Source: Crocinitomicaceae bacterium (GTDB lineage Bacteria > Bacteroidota > Bacteroidia > Flavobacteriales_D > Crocinitomicaceae). From it: a stretch of 38,774 nucleotides of DNA. The position numbers and the translations under genes were made by a program. Each line of letters starts with the position of its first letter. Positions within the stretch are counted from its first letter, which is position 1. Below the pieces are notes generated by a model that did not search any database, was not told the origin of the DNA, and worked only from the letters and a program-made list of their open reading frames with translations. The stretch is from positions 1 to 38,774 of the forward strand of contig PAQM01000019.1 in the NCBI GenBank assembly GCA_002709305.1. Direction: 5' to 3'. Positions 17,769 through 26,799 of the stretch are shown piece by piece.

Positions 17769-18572
17769 CTAAGTATCATCTAGAATAAATTTTTTATTTG
17801 AAAAAAAAGGTGATATTAAGATAGAAATTCTTCTAATCAGTTTTGGGTTCAAAATAATTATTGGATATTGATTATATTCTGATTTTCGAAATTTATTTAA
17901 AAATTTTATTGCTCGAATTCTATTATTTGAGTATGTTTTATTAACAATATGATTATGCTCCGTAATATTAATATTTAGTTCTTTTTCTATGAATTTTGAT
18001 ATTGACTTTAAAAAAATCTTTTTATCAGATTTAAAAGTGTTGAAATTCAATTCTAAAATATTCTGATCATTAAATAAATCTTTATATAACTGTACTGTAT
18101 TTTTATGATCAAAATAGTGCTTAGGAGTAGTGGGGAAAAACCATTGATTTCTATTAATGTATTGTTGGAAACTACCAGGGTATCCTTCTTTAACTATTTG
18201 TTTAAATGTTGAAATAATAAAAGAATCATAATCTCTAGTTACAATTATTATTTTTGCACTTGGAAAAGTTTTATAAATTTTCTCAGCTATTAATTTAATA
18301 TCATTTCCAGCAGAGTATGGGTGCCCAGATAATCTTTCAGCAGATATAATATTTATTTTATCTTTTTTAATCTTAGGTTTTATGAGTTCTAAAAGTTTAT
18401 CCTTTTCAAAATCATTTGTATGGGTTGTTATTATATATTTCATTAATTCATCGTTCCATGGATGAGTATGATTATTAATTAAATTAAAGTGTTCTGTATT
18501 TAAAAACAATTTATTTTGTAACCAAGTAGTACCTGTTTTATGAAAACCAATGTGAAAATATATTTGTTCCAT
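17769..18572 (-). CDS. Sulfotransferase family protein
   Basis: The 267-residue product begins QIYFHIGFHKTGTTWLQNKL, with the phosphosulfate loop GFHKTGTTW at residues 9-17. This GFHKTGTT form is common in bacterial carbohydrate sulfotransferases. Further on, ISAERLSGHPYSAG and the 3'-phosphate motif RDYDSFIISTFKQ (113-125) follow, with Arg and Ser in place. There is no signal peptide. It differs clearly from the other sulfotransferases in the locus, which suggests another acceptor position. The start ATG overlaps the wzx stop by one base (TAATG), implying coupled translation with the flippase. Confidence 0.88.
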   Translation of the reverse strand: MEQIYFHIGFHKTGTTWLQNKLFLNTEHFNLINNHTHPWNDELMKYIITTHTNDFEKDKLLELIKPKIKKDKINIISAERLSGHPYSAGNDIKLIAEKIYKTFPSAKIIIVTRDYDSFIISTFKQIVKEGYPGSFQQYINRNQWFFPTTPKHYFDHKNTVQLYKDLFNDQNILELNFNTFKSDKKIFLKSISKFIEKELNINITEHNHIVNKTYSNNRIRAIKFLNKFRKSEYNQYPIIILNPKLIRRISILISPFFSNKKFILDDT

Positions 18573-19876
18573 TATTTCCTATATATATTAATCTTGATAT
18601 GTTTTTTTACGTAGAATAATTTTGCAAGATTGATTCCTGATATTGTTATTGCTGAGGCAATTGCTGAACCTAATATACCATATTTTGAAGCTAAAAAGAA
18701 ACTTAATGTTAAAAAAATGACCATAAAAGTAATAGAGATGTTTCTCTGTATTTTCTCATGCCCAGTCATTGTTAATACCATTCCAACAGCTCCTGTTCCA
18801 AGGTTGATTAATTGTCCAAATCCTAATATTAATAAAATTGGATATGCTTCTCTAAATTCAGGACCCCAAATTGCCAATATCCAATCTCCAAAAGTTATGA
18901 AAATAAAGTAAACAAATAATCCAATAATAAATAATCCTTTGGTGATTTTTTTTAACATATTCTCCATACTTCTAGTATCTTTATCAGCATATAAAGTAGC
19001 TATTTTAGGAGAAATAGCACTATTTGTAACTAAAAGTAACATATTGGTTAGTAAGGAAATCCTAGCAGCTACTAAATATATTCCAACTTCTTTTGCGCTA
19101 GAAAATAGACCTAATATTATAATATCAGAACTATTAATTATTACCCCGGCAATAGAGACAAGAAATAGAGGCTTTGCCGTTTTTAGTAGTTGATTGAAAA
19201 TTTTTTTATTCTGACCATTATTTAAATACAATTTTTTCCAATATAAGCCAACACATATTGTAACTCCTATTCTACCAATTGCATAAAAAACAGCAACAAT
19301 GTTTACATTTAATTCCCCTAAAAAGAGCCAATATAATAACAAGAATAATCCTGTTAAAAAAGCACTTAGTGTCTGCTCTACAAGATTACTTTGCCATATT
19401 TTTCTGTATCCAATTAACCCAGAAGAGAAAATACGTGAAAATACTTGAGGAGTCATTACTACAAAACTTATAATGAGAGGGTAGGTAAGTTTTGGTTCCT
19501 GAAAAATATTATTTGCTAACCAAGGTGAGGATAAAATAAGAAGGGCTGATAGTAAAATGGTGATAGATCCATTTAACCAATAAGATGTATGCATTACATT
19601 TCCTATATGTTGTAATTCATTCTTATTAAGTGCTATTGCAACCTCTTTTATAATTACTTTAGTCATTCCAAATAATCCAACTATAAGTAAAATAGCTACA
19701 ATTCTATGGCTTAAGTTAATGATACCTAATCCTTCGGCTCCAATAGTTCTGGCCAAAAAAACACTCAATCCTATAACAATTAAAACACCTAATACCTTAA
19801 CAATTATAGATGAAAAAGATTTTTTCACTACTTCAAGGGTATGAACATCTAACTTCGATAATAATTTTGTAATCAT
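18572..19876 (-). CDS. Wzx-type polysaccharide flippase (MOP superfamily)
   Basis: This 434-residue membrane protein has about twelve to fourteen hydrophobic segments and the family's opening pattern: a short cytoplasmic helix, then GVLIVIGLSVFLARTIGAEGLGIINL, of which FLARTIGAEGLGII is diagnostic. Internal VFSRIFSSGLIGYRKIWQSN and LYLVAARISLL-like stretches also fit. It would turn undecaprenyl-diphosphate-linked repeat units from the cytoplasmic to the periplasmic side. It lies 26 bases after rfbD and overlaps the next sulfotransferase start by one base. Sulfation by cytoplasmic enzymes would have to precede this flip. Confidence 0.93.
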   Translation of the reverse strand: MITKLLSKLDVHTLEVVKKSFSSIIVKVLGVLIVIGLSVFLARTIGAEGLGIINLSHRIVAILLIVGLFGMTKVIIKEVAIALNKNELQHIGNVMHTSYWLNGSITILLSALLILSSPWLANNIFQEPKLTYPLIISFVVMTPQVFSRIFSSGLIGYRKIWQSNLVEQTLSAFLTGLFLLLYWLFLGELNVNIVAVFYAIGRIGVTICVGLYWKKLYLNNGQNKKIFNQLLKTAKPLFLVSIAGVIINSSDIIILGLFSSAKEVGIYLVAARISLLTNMLLLVTNSAISPKIATLYADKDTRSMENMLKKITKGLFIIGLFVYFIFITFGDWILAIWGPEFREAYPILLILGFGQLINLGTGAVGMVLTMTGHEKIQRNISITFMVIFLTLSFFLASKYGILGSAIASAITISGINLAKLFYVKKHIKINIYRK

Positions 19877-19902
19877 TATTTTCTAACTATTAAGTAATTA
19901 TC

Positions 19903-20766
19903 TTAATTTTCTATATATTGTTGAAGGCAATCAATAAGTGAATCTTTCCAATAAGGAACTTCTATTTGGAATGTATTTTTGATTTTCTTTTTATTTAACA
20001 CACTGTATTGAGGTCTTTTTGCAGCAGTTGGATATTGAGAAGATTCAATAGGATTTACTTTTACTTTTATATCTAATAATTCAAATATAGTTTTAGCAAA
20101 ATCATACCAACTACAAACTCCTTGATTTGAAAAATGGTACAATTCTACATTCTTATTTTTTATTTTTGGAATTATTTGTAAAATTACTTTAGCTAGATCT
20201 TTTGCGTATGTTGGTGTACCTATTTGATCAATAATAACCCCTAATTCTTTTTTTTCTTTTCCTAACTGAATCATTGTCTTGACAAAGTTTTTTCCGTAGT
20301 TAGAATATACCCATGAGGTGCGAATAATGATAGAGTTTTTTGGGTTTATTGTTTTTAATATATTTTCACCATCCAATTTTGTTTTACCATATATCGATTG
20401 TGGATTTGGTTTGTCTTTTTCTTTATAGGGAATAAAATTTGTTCCATCAAAAACATAATCAGTTGAAATATGAATTAATTTGCAGTTATATTTTTGACAC
20501 ATTCTTGAAATATATTGAGTTCCTAGGTGATTTATAGAATTTGCTTTTTCAAATTCATTTTCGGCTAGATCTACAGCAGTATATGCTGCACAATTTATAA
20601 CAGCGTTAAATTTATTTTTTTTAAAAAACGTTTCAACCTCTAATTTATTAGATATATCTAATTCTTTAGAATCTGTAAACAAAAACTCAAATTCTTTAAA
20701 TTGATGTATAATTGATTCAATTTCAGAACCTAGTTGGCCATTTTTTCCAGTCACTAATATTTTCAT
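19903..20766 (-). CDS. rfbD: dTDP-4-dehydrorhamnose reductase
   Basis: This enzyme does the last step to dTDP-L-rhamnose, reducing dTDP-4-dehydro-L-rhamnose with NAD(P)H. The 287-residue short-chain-dehydrogenase-like fold shows the nucleotide loop VTGKNGQLGSEI at about 5-16, then NCAAYTAVDLAE, STDYVFDGTN, the catalytic YGKTKLDGE (Tyr and Lys), and RTSWVYS. Its ATG overlaps the rfbC stop by four bases (ATGA). Together with rfbB, rfbA and rfbC it completes the four-gene rhamnose pathway in the order B-A-C-D. Confidence 0.96.
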   Translation of the reverse strand: MKILVTGKNGQLGSEIESIIHQFKEFEFLFTDSKELDISNKLEVETFFKKNKFNAVINCAAYTAVDLAENEFEKANSINHLGTQYISRMCQKYNCKLIHISTDYVFDGTNFIPYKEKDKPNPQSIYGKTKLDGENILKTINPKNSIIIRTSWVYSNYGKNFVKTMIQLGKEKKELGVIIDQIGTPTYAKDLAKVILQIIPKIKNKNVELYHFSNQGVCSWYDFAKTIFELLDIKVKVNPIESSQYPTAAKRPQYSVLNKKKIKNTFQIEVPYWKDSLIDCLQQYIEN

Positions 20767-21314
20767 GAGAATGGGGTTACAAAATCTTTAAATTTACTTT
20801 GAATTTTATCTTTTTCAGATAGTTTGATTAAAGAAGAATTTATTTTCCAATCTATTTTTAAGTCTTCATCATTCCAAGCTAATCCGGAATCATGAGATGG
20901 AGAATATAGATTGTCAACTTTGTAACTAAAAATAGCTGTATTACTTAACACTATGAAACCATGAGCAAACCCTCTTGGAACAAAAAATTGTTTTTTATTT
21001 GTAGAATTTAATATTACAGAATAGTGCTTACCGTAAGTTTTAGAGTTTTTTCTTAAATCGACTGCCACGTCTAAAACCTCTCCTTCAATTACTCGAACCA
21101 ATTTTGCTTGCTCAAATGGAGGTATTTGAAAATGTAGTCCTCTTAAAACACCTTTTGATGATTTTGATTCATTATCTTGAATGAATTTAGTATTTGATAT
21201 ATTTTCAATAAACCATTTTTCTTGAAAAGATTCGATAAAATATCCACGATCATCTCCAAATATTTTAGGCTCAAGTATAATCAATTCATTGATTGGAGTC
21301 TTAGTTATTTTCAT
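20763..21314 (-). CDS. rfbC: dTDP-4-dehydrorhamnose 3,5-epimerase
   Basis: This cupin-fold epimerase converts dTDP-4-dehydro-6-deoxy-D-glucose to the L-rhamno form. In the 183-residue protein the family motifs are [35 protein letters not shown] with the catalytic His region, [14 protein letters not shown], and [14 protein letters not shown] near the end. Four-base ATGA overlaps join it to rfbA upstream and rfbD downstream. Confidence 0.97.
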   Translation of the reverse strand: MKITKTPINELIILEPKIFGDDRGYFIESFQEKWFIENISNTKFIQDNESKSSKGVLRGLHFQIPPFEQAKLVRVIEGEVLDVAVDLRKNSKTYGKHYSVILNSTNKKQFFVPRGFAHGFIVLSNTAIFSYKVDNLYSPSHDSGLAWNDEDLKIDWKINSSLIKLSEKDKIQSKFKDFVTPFS

Positions 21315-22189
21315 TTCTTATTTATTCGCTGAAGCAAGTATTGTCCATAACGTGTTTTTGCTAATGGTCTTGCTAATTCTGTAACTTTTTCTGCGGAAAT
21401 AAAATTTTGTTCATATGCAATCTCTTCTAGACATGCAACTTTGATTCCTTGTCTTTTTTCAATTGTTTCAATAAATATTCCAGCATCTAACAATGACTCA
21501 TGAGTTCCTGTATCTAACCATGCAAAACCAGGTCCTAATAGTTCTACTTTTAATTCATTTTTATTCATGAATTCTTCGTTTACGCTAGTAATCTCTAATT
21601 CCCCACGTTCTGATGGCTTTATGTTTTTAGCGATTTCAATAACTTTATTTGTATAAAAATAAAGCCCAACAACAGCAAAATTAGATTTTGGATATTTTGG
21701 TTTTTCTTCTATTGAAATAACAGTTCCTTTATCATCAAATTCAGCCACACCATATCGTTCGGGATCATCTACATAATATCCAAAAACAGTTGATTTGTTC
21801 TCTGTCTCTATATTATTAAGTGCTGATTTTAAAATTTTAGTCAGATCTTGTCCGTAAAAAATATTATCACCTAGGACTAAACAAACGTCATCTTTTCCAA
21901 TGAAATCTTCACCTAAAATAAATGCTTGTGCTAGTCCATCAGGATTTGGTTGTACTTTATATTTAAATGATATACCTAAATCAGAACCATCTCCTAATAG
22001 TTTTTGAAAGTTAGGAAGATCATCGGGTGTTGATATGATTAATATCTCTTTAATTCCTGCTTGCATTAAAACAGAAATTGGATAATAAATCATAGGTTTA
22101 TCATAAATAGCTAACATTTGTTTTGACACCCCCTTAGTTATAGGGTGAAGTCTTGTACCTGATCCTCCTGCTAATACTATACCTTTCAT
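21311..22189 (-). CDS. rfbA: Glucose-1-phosphate thymidylyltransferase
   Basis: This enzyme makes dTDP-glucose from glucose-1-phosphate and dTTP, the entry point to dTDP-rhamnose. The 292-residue protein starts [20 protein letters not shown], with the nucleotide-binding GGSGTRLHP, followed by [35 protein letters not shown], and [17 protein letters not shown]. All are strong family markers. The start lies one base after the rfbB stop. The isomerase at the head of the cluster may help feed hexose phosphates towards this step. Confidence 0.97.
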   Translation of the reverse strand: MKGIVLAGGSGTRLHPITKGVSKQMLAIYDKPMIYYPISVLMQAGIKEILIISTPDDLPNFQKLLGDGSDLGISFKYKVQPNPDGLAQAFILGEDFIGKDDVCLVLGDNIFYGQDLTKILKSALNNIETENKSTVFGYYVDDPERYGVAEFDDKGTVISIEEKPKYPKSNFAVVGLYFYTNKVIEIAKNIKPSERGELEITSVNEEFMNKNELKVELLGPGFAWLDTGTHESLLDAGIFIETIEKRQGIKVACLEEIAYEQNFISAEKVTELARPLAKTRYGQYLLQRINKK

Positions 22190-22190
22190 G

Positions 22191-23231
22191 TTATGAATAT
22201 TGTTTATTGTAATAGTTTTGATATTGTCCCGAAGTTATATTTTTTAACCAAGGTTTGTTATTAAGATACCAATCAATTGTAATCGACAATCCTTGTTCAA
22301 ATGTAACGGAAGGTTTCCAACCTAGTTCTTTATTTATTTTTGAAGCATCAATTGCGTATCTTAAATCATGCCCTGGACGGTCTTTTACGTATTCGATTAA
22401 TTCTTCTGAAGATTTACTTCGATTTAACTTTTCATCCATTTGATTGCATAATACTTTCACCAAATTAATATTTTTCCATTCATTAAATCCTCCTATATTG
22501 TATGTTTCTTTTATTTTTCCTTTATGAAAGATTAAATCAATAGCAATAGCATGGTCTATAACATATAACCAATCTCTAGTATAATTTCCATCTCCATAAA
22601 CAGGTAATTTTTTATTTGTTAATATATTGTTTATGAATAAGGGAATTAATTTTTCTGGAAATTGATTTGGACCATAATTATTTGAACAGTTACTTATTAA
22701 GTAGGGTAAATTGTATGTCTCTCCATAAGCTCTAACAAAATGATCCGAACTAGCTTTACTAGCCGAGTAAGGAGAGTTAGGGTCATATGGTGTCGTTTCT
22801 TTAAATAACCCAGATTCTCCTAAAGAACCATATACTTCATCTGTAGAAACATGATAAAATAATTTATCACTGCAATTTTCTTTCCATGTTTCTTTAAAAG
22901 CATTTAATAGAGACATTGTACCTAATATGTTAGTTTTAGCGAAAGCTAAAGGATCACTTATAGAACGATCAACATGTGACTCAGCAGCTAGATGAATTAC
23001 TCCATCAAATCGATATTTTTTAAAAAGTTGATTGATAAAATTTTCATTTGTTATATCACCTTTTATAAAAGAATAATTTGAATAATTTTCAATGTCTTTA
23101 AGGTTCTCTAAATTACCAGCATATGTTAATGCATCAAGATTATATACATTATAATTTGGGTAATTTTTTATAAATCTTCTTATTACGTGTGAACCAATAA
23201 ATCCAGCACCTCCTGTTATTAATAGATTCAT
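22191..23231 (-). CDS. rfbB: dTDP-glucose 4,6-dehydratase
   Basis: This enzyme dehydrates dTDP-D-glucose to dTDP-4-dehydro-6-deoxy-D-glucose using bound NAD+. It is a 346-residue extended SDR with the Rossmann loop [15 protein letters not shown] at residues 6-20, [23 protein letters not shown] (the Asp-Glu catalytic pair), and the [15 protein letters not shown] Tyr-Lys motif. [14 protein letters not shown] and [12 protein letters not shown] follow. It begins 15 bases after cysQ and opens the rhamnose block. Confidence 0.97.
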   Translation of the reverse strand: MNLLITGGAGFIGSHVIRRFIKNYPNYNVYNLDALTYAGNLENLKDIENYSNYSFIKGDITNENFINQLFKKYRFDGVIHLAAESHVDRSISDPLAFAKTNILGTMSLLNAFKETWKENCSDKLFYHVSTDEVYGSLGESGLFKETTPYDPNSPYSASKASSDHFVRAYGETYNLPYLISNCSNNYGPNQFPEKLIPLFINNILTNKKLPVYGDGNYTRDWLYVIDHAIAIDLIFHKGKIKETYNIGGFNEWKNINLVKVLCNQMDEKLNRSKSSEELIEYVKDRPGHDLRYAIDASKINKELGWKPSVTFEQGLSITIDWYLNNKPWLKNITSGQYQNYYNKQYS

Positions 23232-23246
23232 ATAATGTACATTAAG

Positions 23247-24041
23247 TTATTTTTTTACTAAAAACCAGCTGTTTAATAATTCTTTTCGATTATATTTCAT
23301 TGTTTCTTTTGTATCCCAATCAATAACATTAAATCCTGCATGCTCACAAATAGCTTGACCAGCTGCAGTATCCCACTCCATTGTAGGAGCAAATCTAGGA
23401 TAACAATCCGCAATTCCTTCAGCAACCATGACAATTTTTAGTGAACTTCCTTTTGAGATAAGTTCAACTTCACCATGTTCTTTACGTAAATCTGATATAT
23501 ATGTTTCAGTTTCAGGGGACATATGTGAACGGCTAGCAACAACAGTATATTTATTTTTTTTAGATTTAATTGGAAGCGATTTAGCAGATTTGTAAATTTC
23601 ATCTAAGGCCAAATTAGATACATCATTTGCCTTAAATGATCCATTATCTTCTGAAGAAAAGTATAATTCATTTATTGCTGGCGCATATACTACACCAAGA
23701 ACTGTTTTTTGATTTTTAATAAGAGCTATATTTACAGTAAATTCACCATTTTTATTTATGAATTCTTTTGTTCCATCAATGGGATCAACAATCCATAAAT
23801 AATCCCAATTTTTACGTGTTTCGTATGGAATATCTTTTCCTTCTTCAGAAAGAATAGGAATATCTGTTCGTGCTAAAAAAAATCGGATTATCTTATCTGC
23901 AGCTATGTCAGCTTTTGTTAGTGGTGATTTATCTCCCTTAACTTCTATTCCAAAATCATCTGATTCGTACACTTCTATAATTGCTTTTCCAGCTTTAATA
24001 CTTGCTTCTATGGCAATAGATAATAATTCTTTGTTATTCAT
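23247..24041 (-). CDS. cysQ: 3'(2'),5'-bisphosphate nucleotidase
   Basis: CysQ hydrolyses 3'-phosphoadenosine 5'-phosphate (PAP) to AMP. PAP is the by-product of every sulfotransferase reaction and inhibits these enzymes. The 264-residue protein of the inositol-monophosphatase fold shows the metal-binding Glu pair ILSEEGKD at 63-70, the signature WIVDPIDGTKEF at about 83-94, and EWDTAAGQAICEHAG towards the end. It overlaps cysC by 8 bases and sits next to four sulfotransferase-like genes, so its likely job here is to recycle PAP from polysaccharide sulfation. Confidence 0.96.
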   Translation of the reverse strand: MNNKELLSIAIEASIKAGKAIIEVYESDDFGIEVKGDKSPLTKADIAADKIIRFFLARTDIPILSEEGKDIPYETRKNWDYLWIVDPIDGTKEFINKNGEFTVNIALIKNQKTVLGVVYAPAINELYFSSEDNGSFKANDVSNLALDEIYKSAKSLPIKSKKNKYTVVASRSHMSPETETYISDLRKEHGEVELISKGSSLKIVMVAEGIADCYPRFAPTMEWDTAAGQAICEHAGFNVIDWDTKETMKYNRKELLNSWFLVKK

Positions 24042-24636
24042 TTAAATAATTATTTAGCTTTAAATAATTTAATATCTCATTTACACATCCTTCAATTGAA
24101 GTATCTCCTGATTTTATATGAATTTCAGGTTTTTTTGGAACTTCGTAAGGTGAAGATATTCCTGTAAAATTTGGAATTTCACCCATTCGAGCTTTTTTAT
24201 ATAGACCTTTAGGATCTCTAGATTCGCAAATTTCTATAGGTGTATCAATGAAAATTTCTATAAATTCACCTTTATTTATTAGGTCTCGGATTTGATTTCT
24301 ATCATCTCTAAATGGAGATATAAATGCTGTTAGTACTATGATTCCTGCATCTACAAATAATTTTGAAACTTCTCCAATACGTCTTATGTTTTCAATTCTA
24401 TCAATATCCGAAAATGATAATCCTTTATTTAAACCTAAACGAATATTATCTCCATCTAATAAATATGTATGCTTATTTAATTCGTTTAATTTAACTTCAA
24501 GCGCATTTGCAATTGTTGATTTTCCAGACCCACTTAGTCCAGTAAACCATAAAAGACATGGTTTTTGATCTTTTATTTTAGATCTTTCTTTTTTAGTTAC
24601 ATTATGTTTATGCCATACGATATTATTATTTGACAT
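24034..24636 (-). CDS. cysC: Adenylyl-sulfate (APS) kinase
   Basis: CysC phosphorylates APS at the 3' position to give PAPS, the sulfate donor for sulfotransferases. All catalytic motifs are intact in the 200-residue protein: P-loop GLSGSGKST at 33-41, DGDNIRLGLN at 61-70, DRIENIRR at 79-86 with the APS-binding Arg and Asn, ISPFRDDR at 106-113, and DPKGLYKKARMGEI with NFTGISSPYE. It overlaps the start of cysQ by 8 bases and the end of the membrane-fused paralogue by 11. It is probably the main PAPS producer of the locus. Confidence 0.96.
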   Translation of the reverse strand: MSNNNIVWHKHNVTKKERSKIKDQKPCLLWFTGLSGSGKSTIANALEVKLNELNKHTYLLDGDNIRLGLNKGLSFSDIDRIENIRRIGEVSKLFVDAGIIVLTAFISPFRDDRNQIRDLINKGEFIEIFIDTPIEICESRDPKGLYKKARMGEIPNFTGISSPYEVPKKPEIHIKSGDTSIEGCVNEILNYLKLNNYLNE

Positions 24637-25351
24637 AATGTTTTTTTATGTATTTAACAATCTTTTTTGAAGCAGAATTAGCTGTCATTTTATCTGTATC
24701 TATTATTATTTCAGCATGTTTAGGTTCTTCATATACATCACTTATTCCTGTGAAGTTTTGTATTTCTCCATCAATAGCTTTTTTATACACACCTTTGTAA
24801 TCCCTTTTTTTACATGTATCAATATTTGCTTTAATGTAAACAACAATATTTTGTTTTACCATTTCACGGATTGCTTTTCTAGATTCCTTATAAGGAGATA
24901 CAAATGAAACAACAGTAGAAACTGAATTTTTTTGAAGTTTTTGGATTAAGTAGCCTATTCTGTGCATATGACGATTTCTATCATCTCTAGAAAAACCTAT
25001 ATTTGGTATTATTTCACGAATATTATTTGAGTCAATACGTTCGATAGGAATCTGTAATTTTTCTAATTCTTTGTATACTAAATCTGCTATTGTTGTTTTT
25101 CCTGAAAGAGGTAATCCAGTAAACCAAAGGTTAAATGGTTCAATTTTTTTTCTACCCCATCTTATTTTAAACCATAATCGTTCATGCAACCAATAAAAAA
25201 ACAACTTAAACCCTGTTTCTATTACACCAGCTTTAACTGCTATATCTATTTGACGAGTAAATAGATAAACAATTAACATTGTAGTCATAAGAGCTATAGC
25301 ACGCCAAGTAATAGCTTTAATAATAGATCTTATGTTAGTGTCTCTAAACAT
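24626..25351 (-). CDS. DUF2061 membrane domain fused to a divergent APS-kinase domain
   Basis: The 241-residue protein has two parts. Residues 7-66 match DUF2061 (RSIIKAITWRAIALMTT, then GVIETGFKLFFYWLHERLW and WG), a small membrane domain with about two hydrophobic segments that is often found beside sulfate-assimilation genes. Residues 72-241 align with APS kinase: P-loop GLPLSGKTT at 79-87, DYKGVYKKAIDGEIQNFTGI at 184-203, and SDVYEEP. Key motifs differ from the intact CysC next door. DGDN is DSNN (107-110), ENIRR is RHMHR (127-131), and SPFRDDR is SPYKESR (152-158). The P-loop Lys and the Arg residues at 112 and 125 remain. It may be a weak kinase, a kinase with another substrate, or a membrane tether for PAPS-making enzymes. 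It is 3 bases after cysN and overlaps cysC. Confidence 0.85.
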   Translation of the reverse strand: MFRDTNIRSIIKAITWRAIALMTTMLIVYLFTRQIDIAVKAGVIETGFKLFFYWLHERLWFKIRWGRKKIEPFNLWFTGLPLSGKTTIADLVYKELEKLQIPIERIDSNNIREIIPNIGFSRDDRNRHMHRIGYLIQKLQKNSVSTVVSFVSPYKESRKAIREMVKQNIVVYIKANIDTCKKRDYKGVYKKAIDGEIQNFTGISDVYEEPKHAEIIIDTDKMTANSASKKIVKYIKKHYVK

Positions 25352-25354
25352 TAT

Positions 25355-26794
25355 TTATATTTTTTTGCAATCCCATTCAGGGAAATTTTCGCGAATAAAT
25401 TTATTTAATGCTTTTTCAGAGTCAGTATATTCTTTAGAATGGATTTTACTTAAATCATTTTCTCTACGACTAACTCCTAAAATCATACCTGCTCCAACAG
25501 TATTGTTTGTAATTCGGTCTATTACAACAAAAGATCCAGTATAACGATTTTTAGTGTAAGAATCTGCTGCAATTGGTTGATTTAAAATCATTTTACAAGA
25601 AGCAATATCATTTACATCTAATTTATGAACTTGTTTTCTCTCAAAAGTGTTAATATCAACTTTATAGTTTATATGTTCAAAAGAACCTGGAACCACTGAA
25701 GTACCTCTCTTAATATCATAATTTTGATTTAATTCCATTGATTTCTCATCCATCCAAACAAGCATTACTTTTAGCGAATTTGAAACTCTTGGAACATTTT
25801 TTGAATGAACAATCATATCACCACGAGAAATATCTATTTCATCTTTTGTTGTAAGTGTTACAGCCATTGGTGCATAGGCATTTTTACATGTAACATGGAA
25901 ATTTTCTTCAATAATATCTCCAGAATCAATTATACTTTTTATTACCGTTGTTTTACCAGATGGTAATACTGTAATTTCGTCACCTACACTTACTTTTCCT
26001 GCAGCAATTGTACCGCAGAAACCTCTAAAGTCTAAATTAGGTCTATTAACATATTGAACAGGGAATCTGAAGTCTTCATGTTTTTCTTTTTTTGAGATGT
26101 CAATAGAATCAAGAAGATTAAGCAAAGTCTTTCCTTTATACCAAGTTGTTTTTTTACTTTTTTCTACAACATTATCTCCGTCAAGAGCTGAAACTGGCAT
26201 ATAATATGTATTCTTAATGTTCAGTTCATTTGCTAATTCTGTGTATGATTTAGAAATTTCTTTAAAAACACTTTCGCTAAAATCAACTAGGTCCATTTTG
26301 TTGATTGCAACTATTACGTGCTCTATACCTAATAGACTTACTATGAAACTATGTCTTTTTGTTTGAGTAAGAATACCTTTTCTAGCGTCAATTAGAATTA
26401 TCGCTACATCAGCAGTCGATGCACCAGTAACCATATTTCTAGTGTATTGTTCATGTCCAGGTGTATCAGCAATAATATATTTACGTTTTTCTGTTGCAAA
26501 AAAACGATATGCAACATCAATAGTAATACCTTGTTCTCTTTCACTTTGAAGTCCATCGACTAATAATGCCATATCAATTTTTTCTCCTGTTGTTCCGTAT
26601 TTTTTACTTTCACCTTCAACAGCAGCTAATTGATCATCAAAGACCATTTTTGAATCATATAGCATCCTACCAATAAGAGTACTTTTACCATCATCAACTG
26701 AACCACAGGTTAAAAAACGAAGCATGTCTTTATTCTCATGTTCTTTTAGATACCCTTCTATATCTTTTGCTATTTTATTATTTTGATTTTCCAT
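25355..26794 (-). CDS. cysN: Sulfate adenylyltransferase, GTPase subunit 1
   Basis: CysN couples GTP hydrolysis to APS synthesis by CysD. The 479-residue protein is an EF-Tu-like GTPase: G1 GSVDDGKST at 31-39, REQGITIDVAYRFF around 86-100, G3 DTPGH at 110-114, G4 NKMD at 165-168, then two beta-barrel domains. Its length ends at the barrels, so it lacks the C-terminal APS-kinase domain of CysNC fusions; that activity is on separate genes here. It begins five bases after the cysD stop. Confidence 0.97.
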   Translation of the reverse strand: MENQNNKIAKDIEGYLKEHENKDMLRFLTCGSVDDGKSTLIGRMLYDSKMVFDDQLAAVEGESKKYGTTGEKIDMALLVDGLQSEREQGITIDVAYRFFATEKRKYIIADTPGHEQYTRNMVTGASTADVAIILIDARKGILTQTKRHSFIVSLLGIEHVIVAINKMDLVDFSESVFKEISKSYTELANELNIKNTYYMPVSALDGDNVVEKSKKTTWYKGKTLLNLLDSIDISKKEKHEDFRFPVQYVNRPNLDFRGFCGTIAAGKVSVGDEITVLPSGKTTVIKSIIDSGDIIEENFHVTCKNAYAPMAVTLTTKDEIDISRGDMIVHSKNVPRVSNSLKVMLVWMDEKSMELNQNYDIKRGTSVVPGSFEHINYKVDINTFERKQVHKLDVNDIASCKMILNQPIAADSYTKNRYTGSFVVIDRITNNTVGAGMILGVSRRENDLSKIHSKEYTDSEKALNKFIRENFPEWDCKKI

Positions 26795-26799
26795 ATTTT

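Noticed and set aside
18630-18911. Plus-strand frame of 93 codons
   Set aside because: It is antisense to the flippase gene, and its composition is just the reverse complement of membrane-helix codons.
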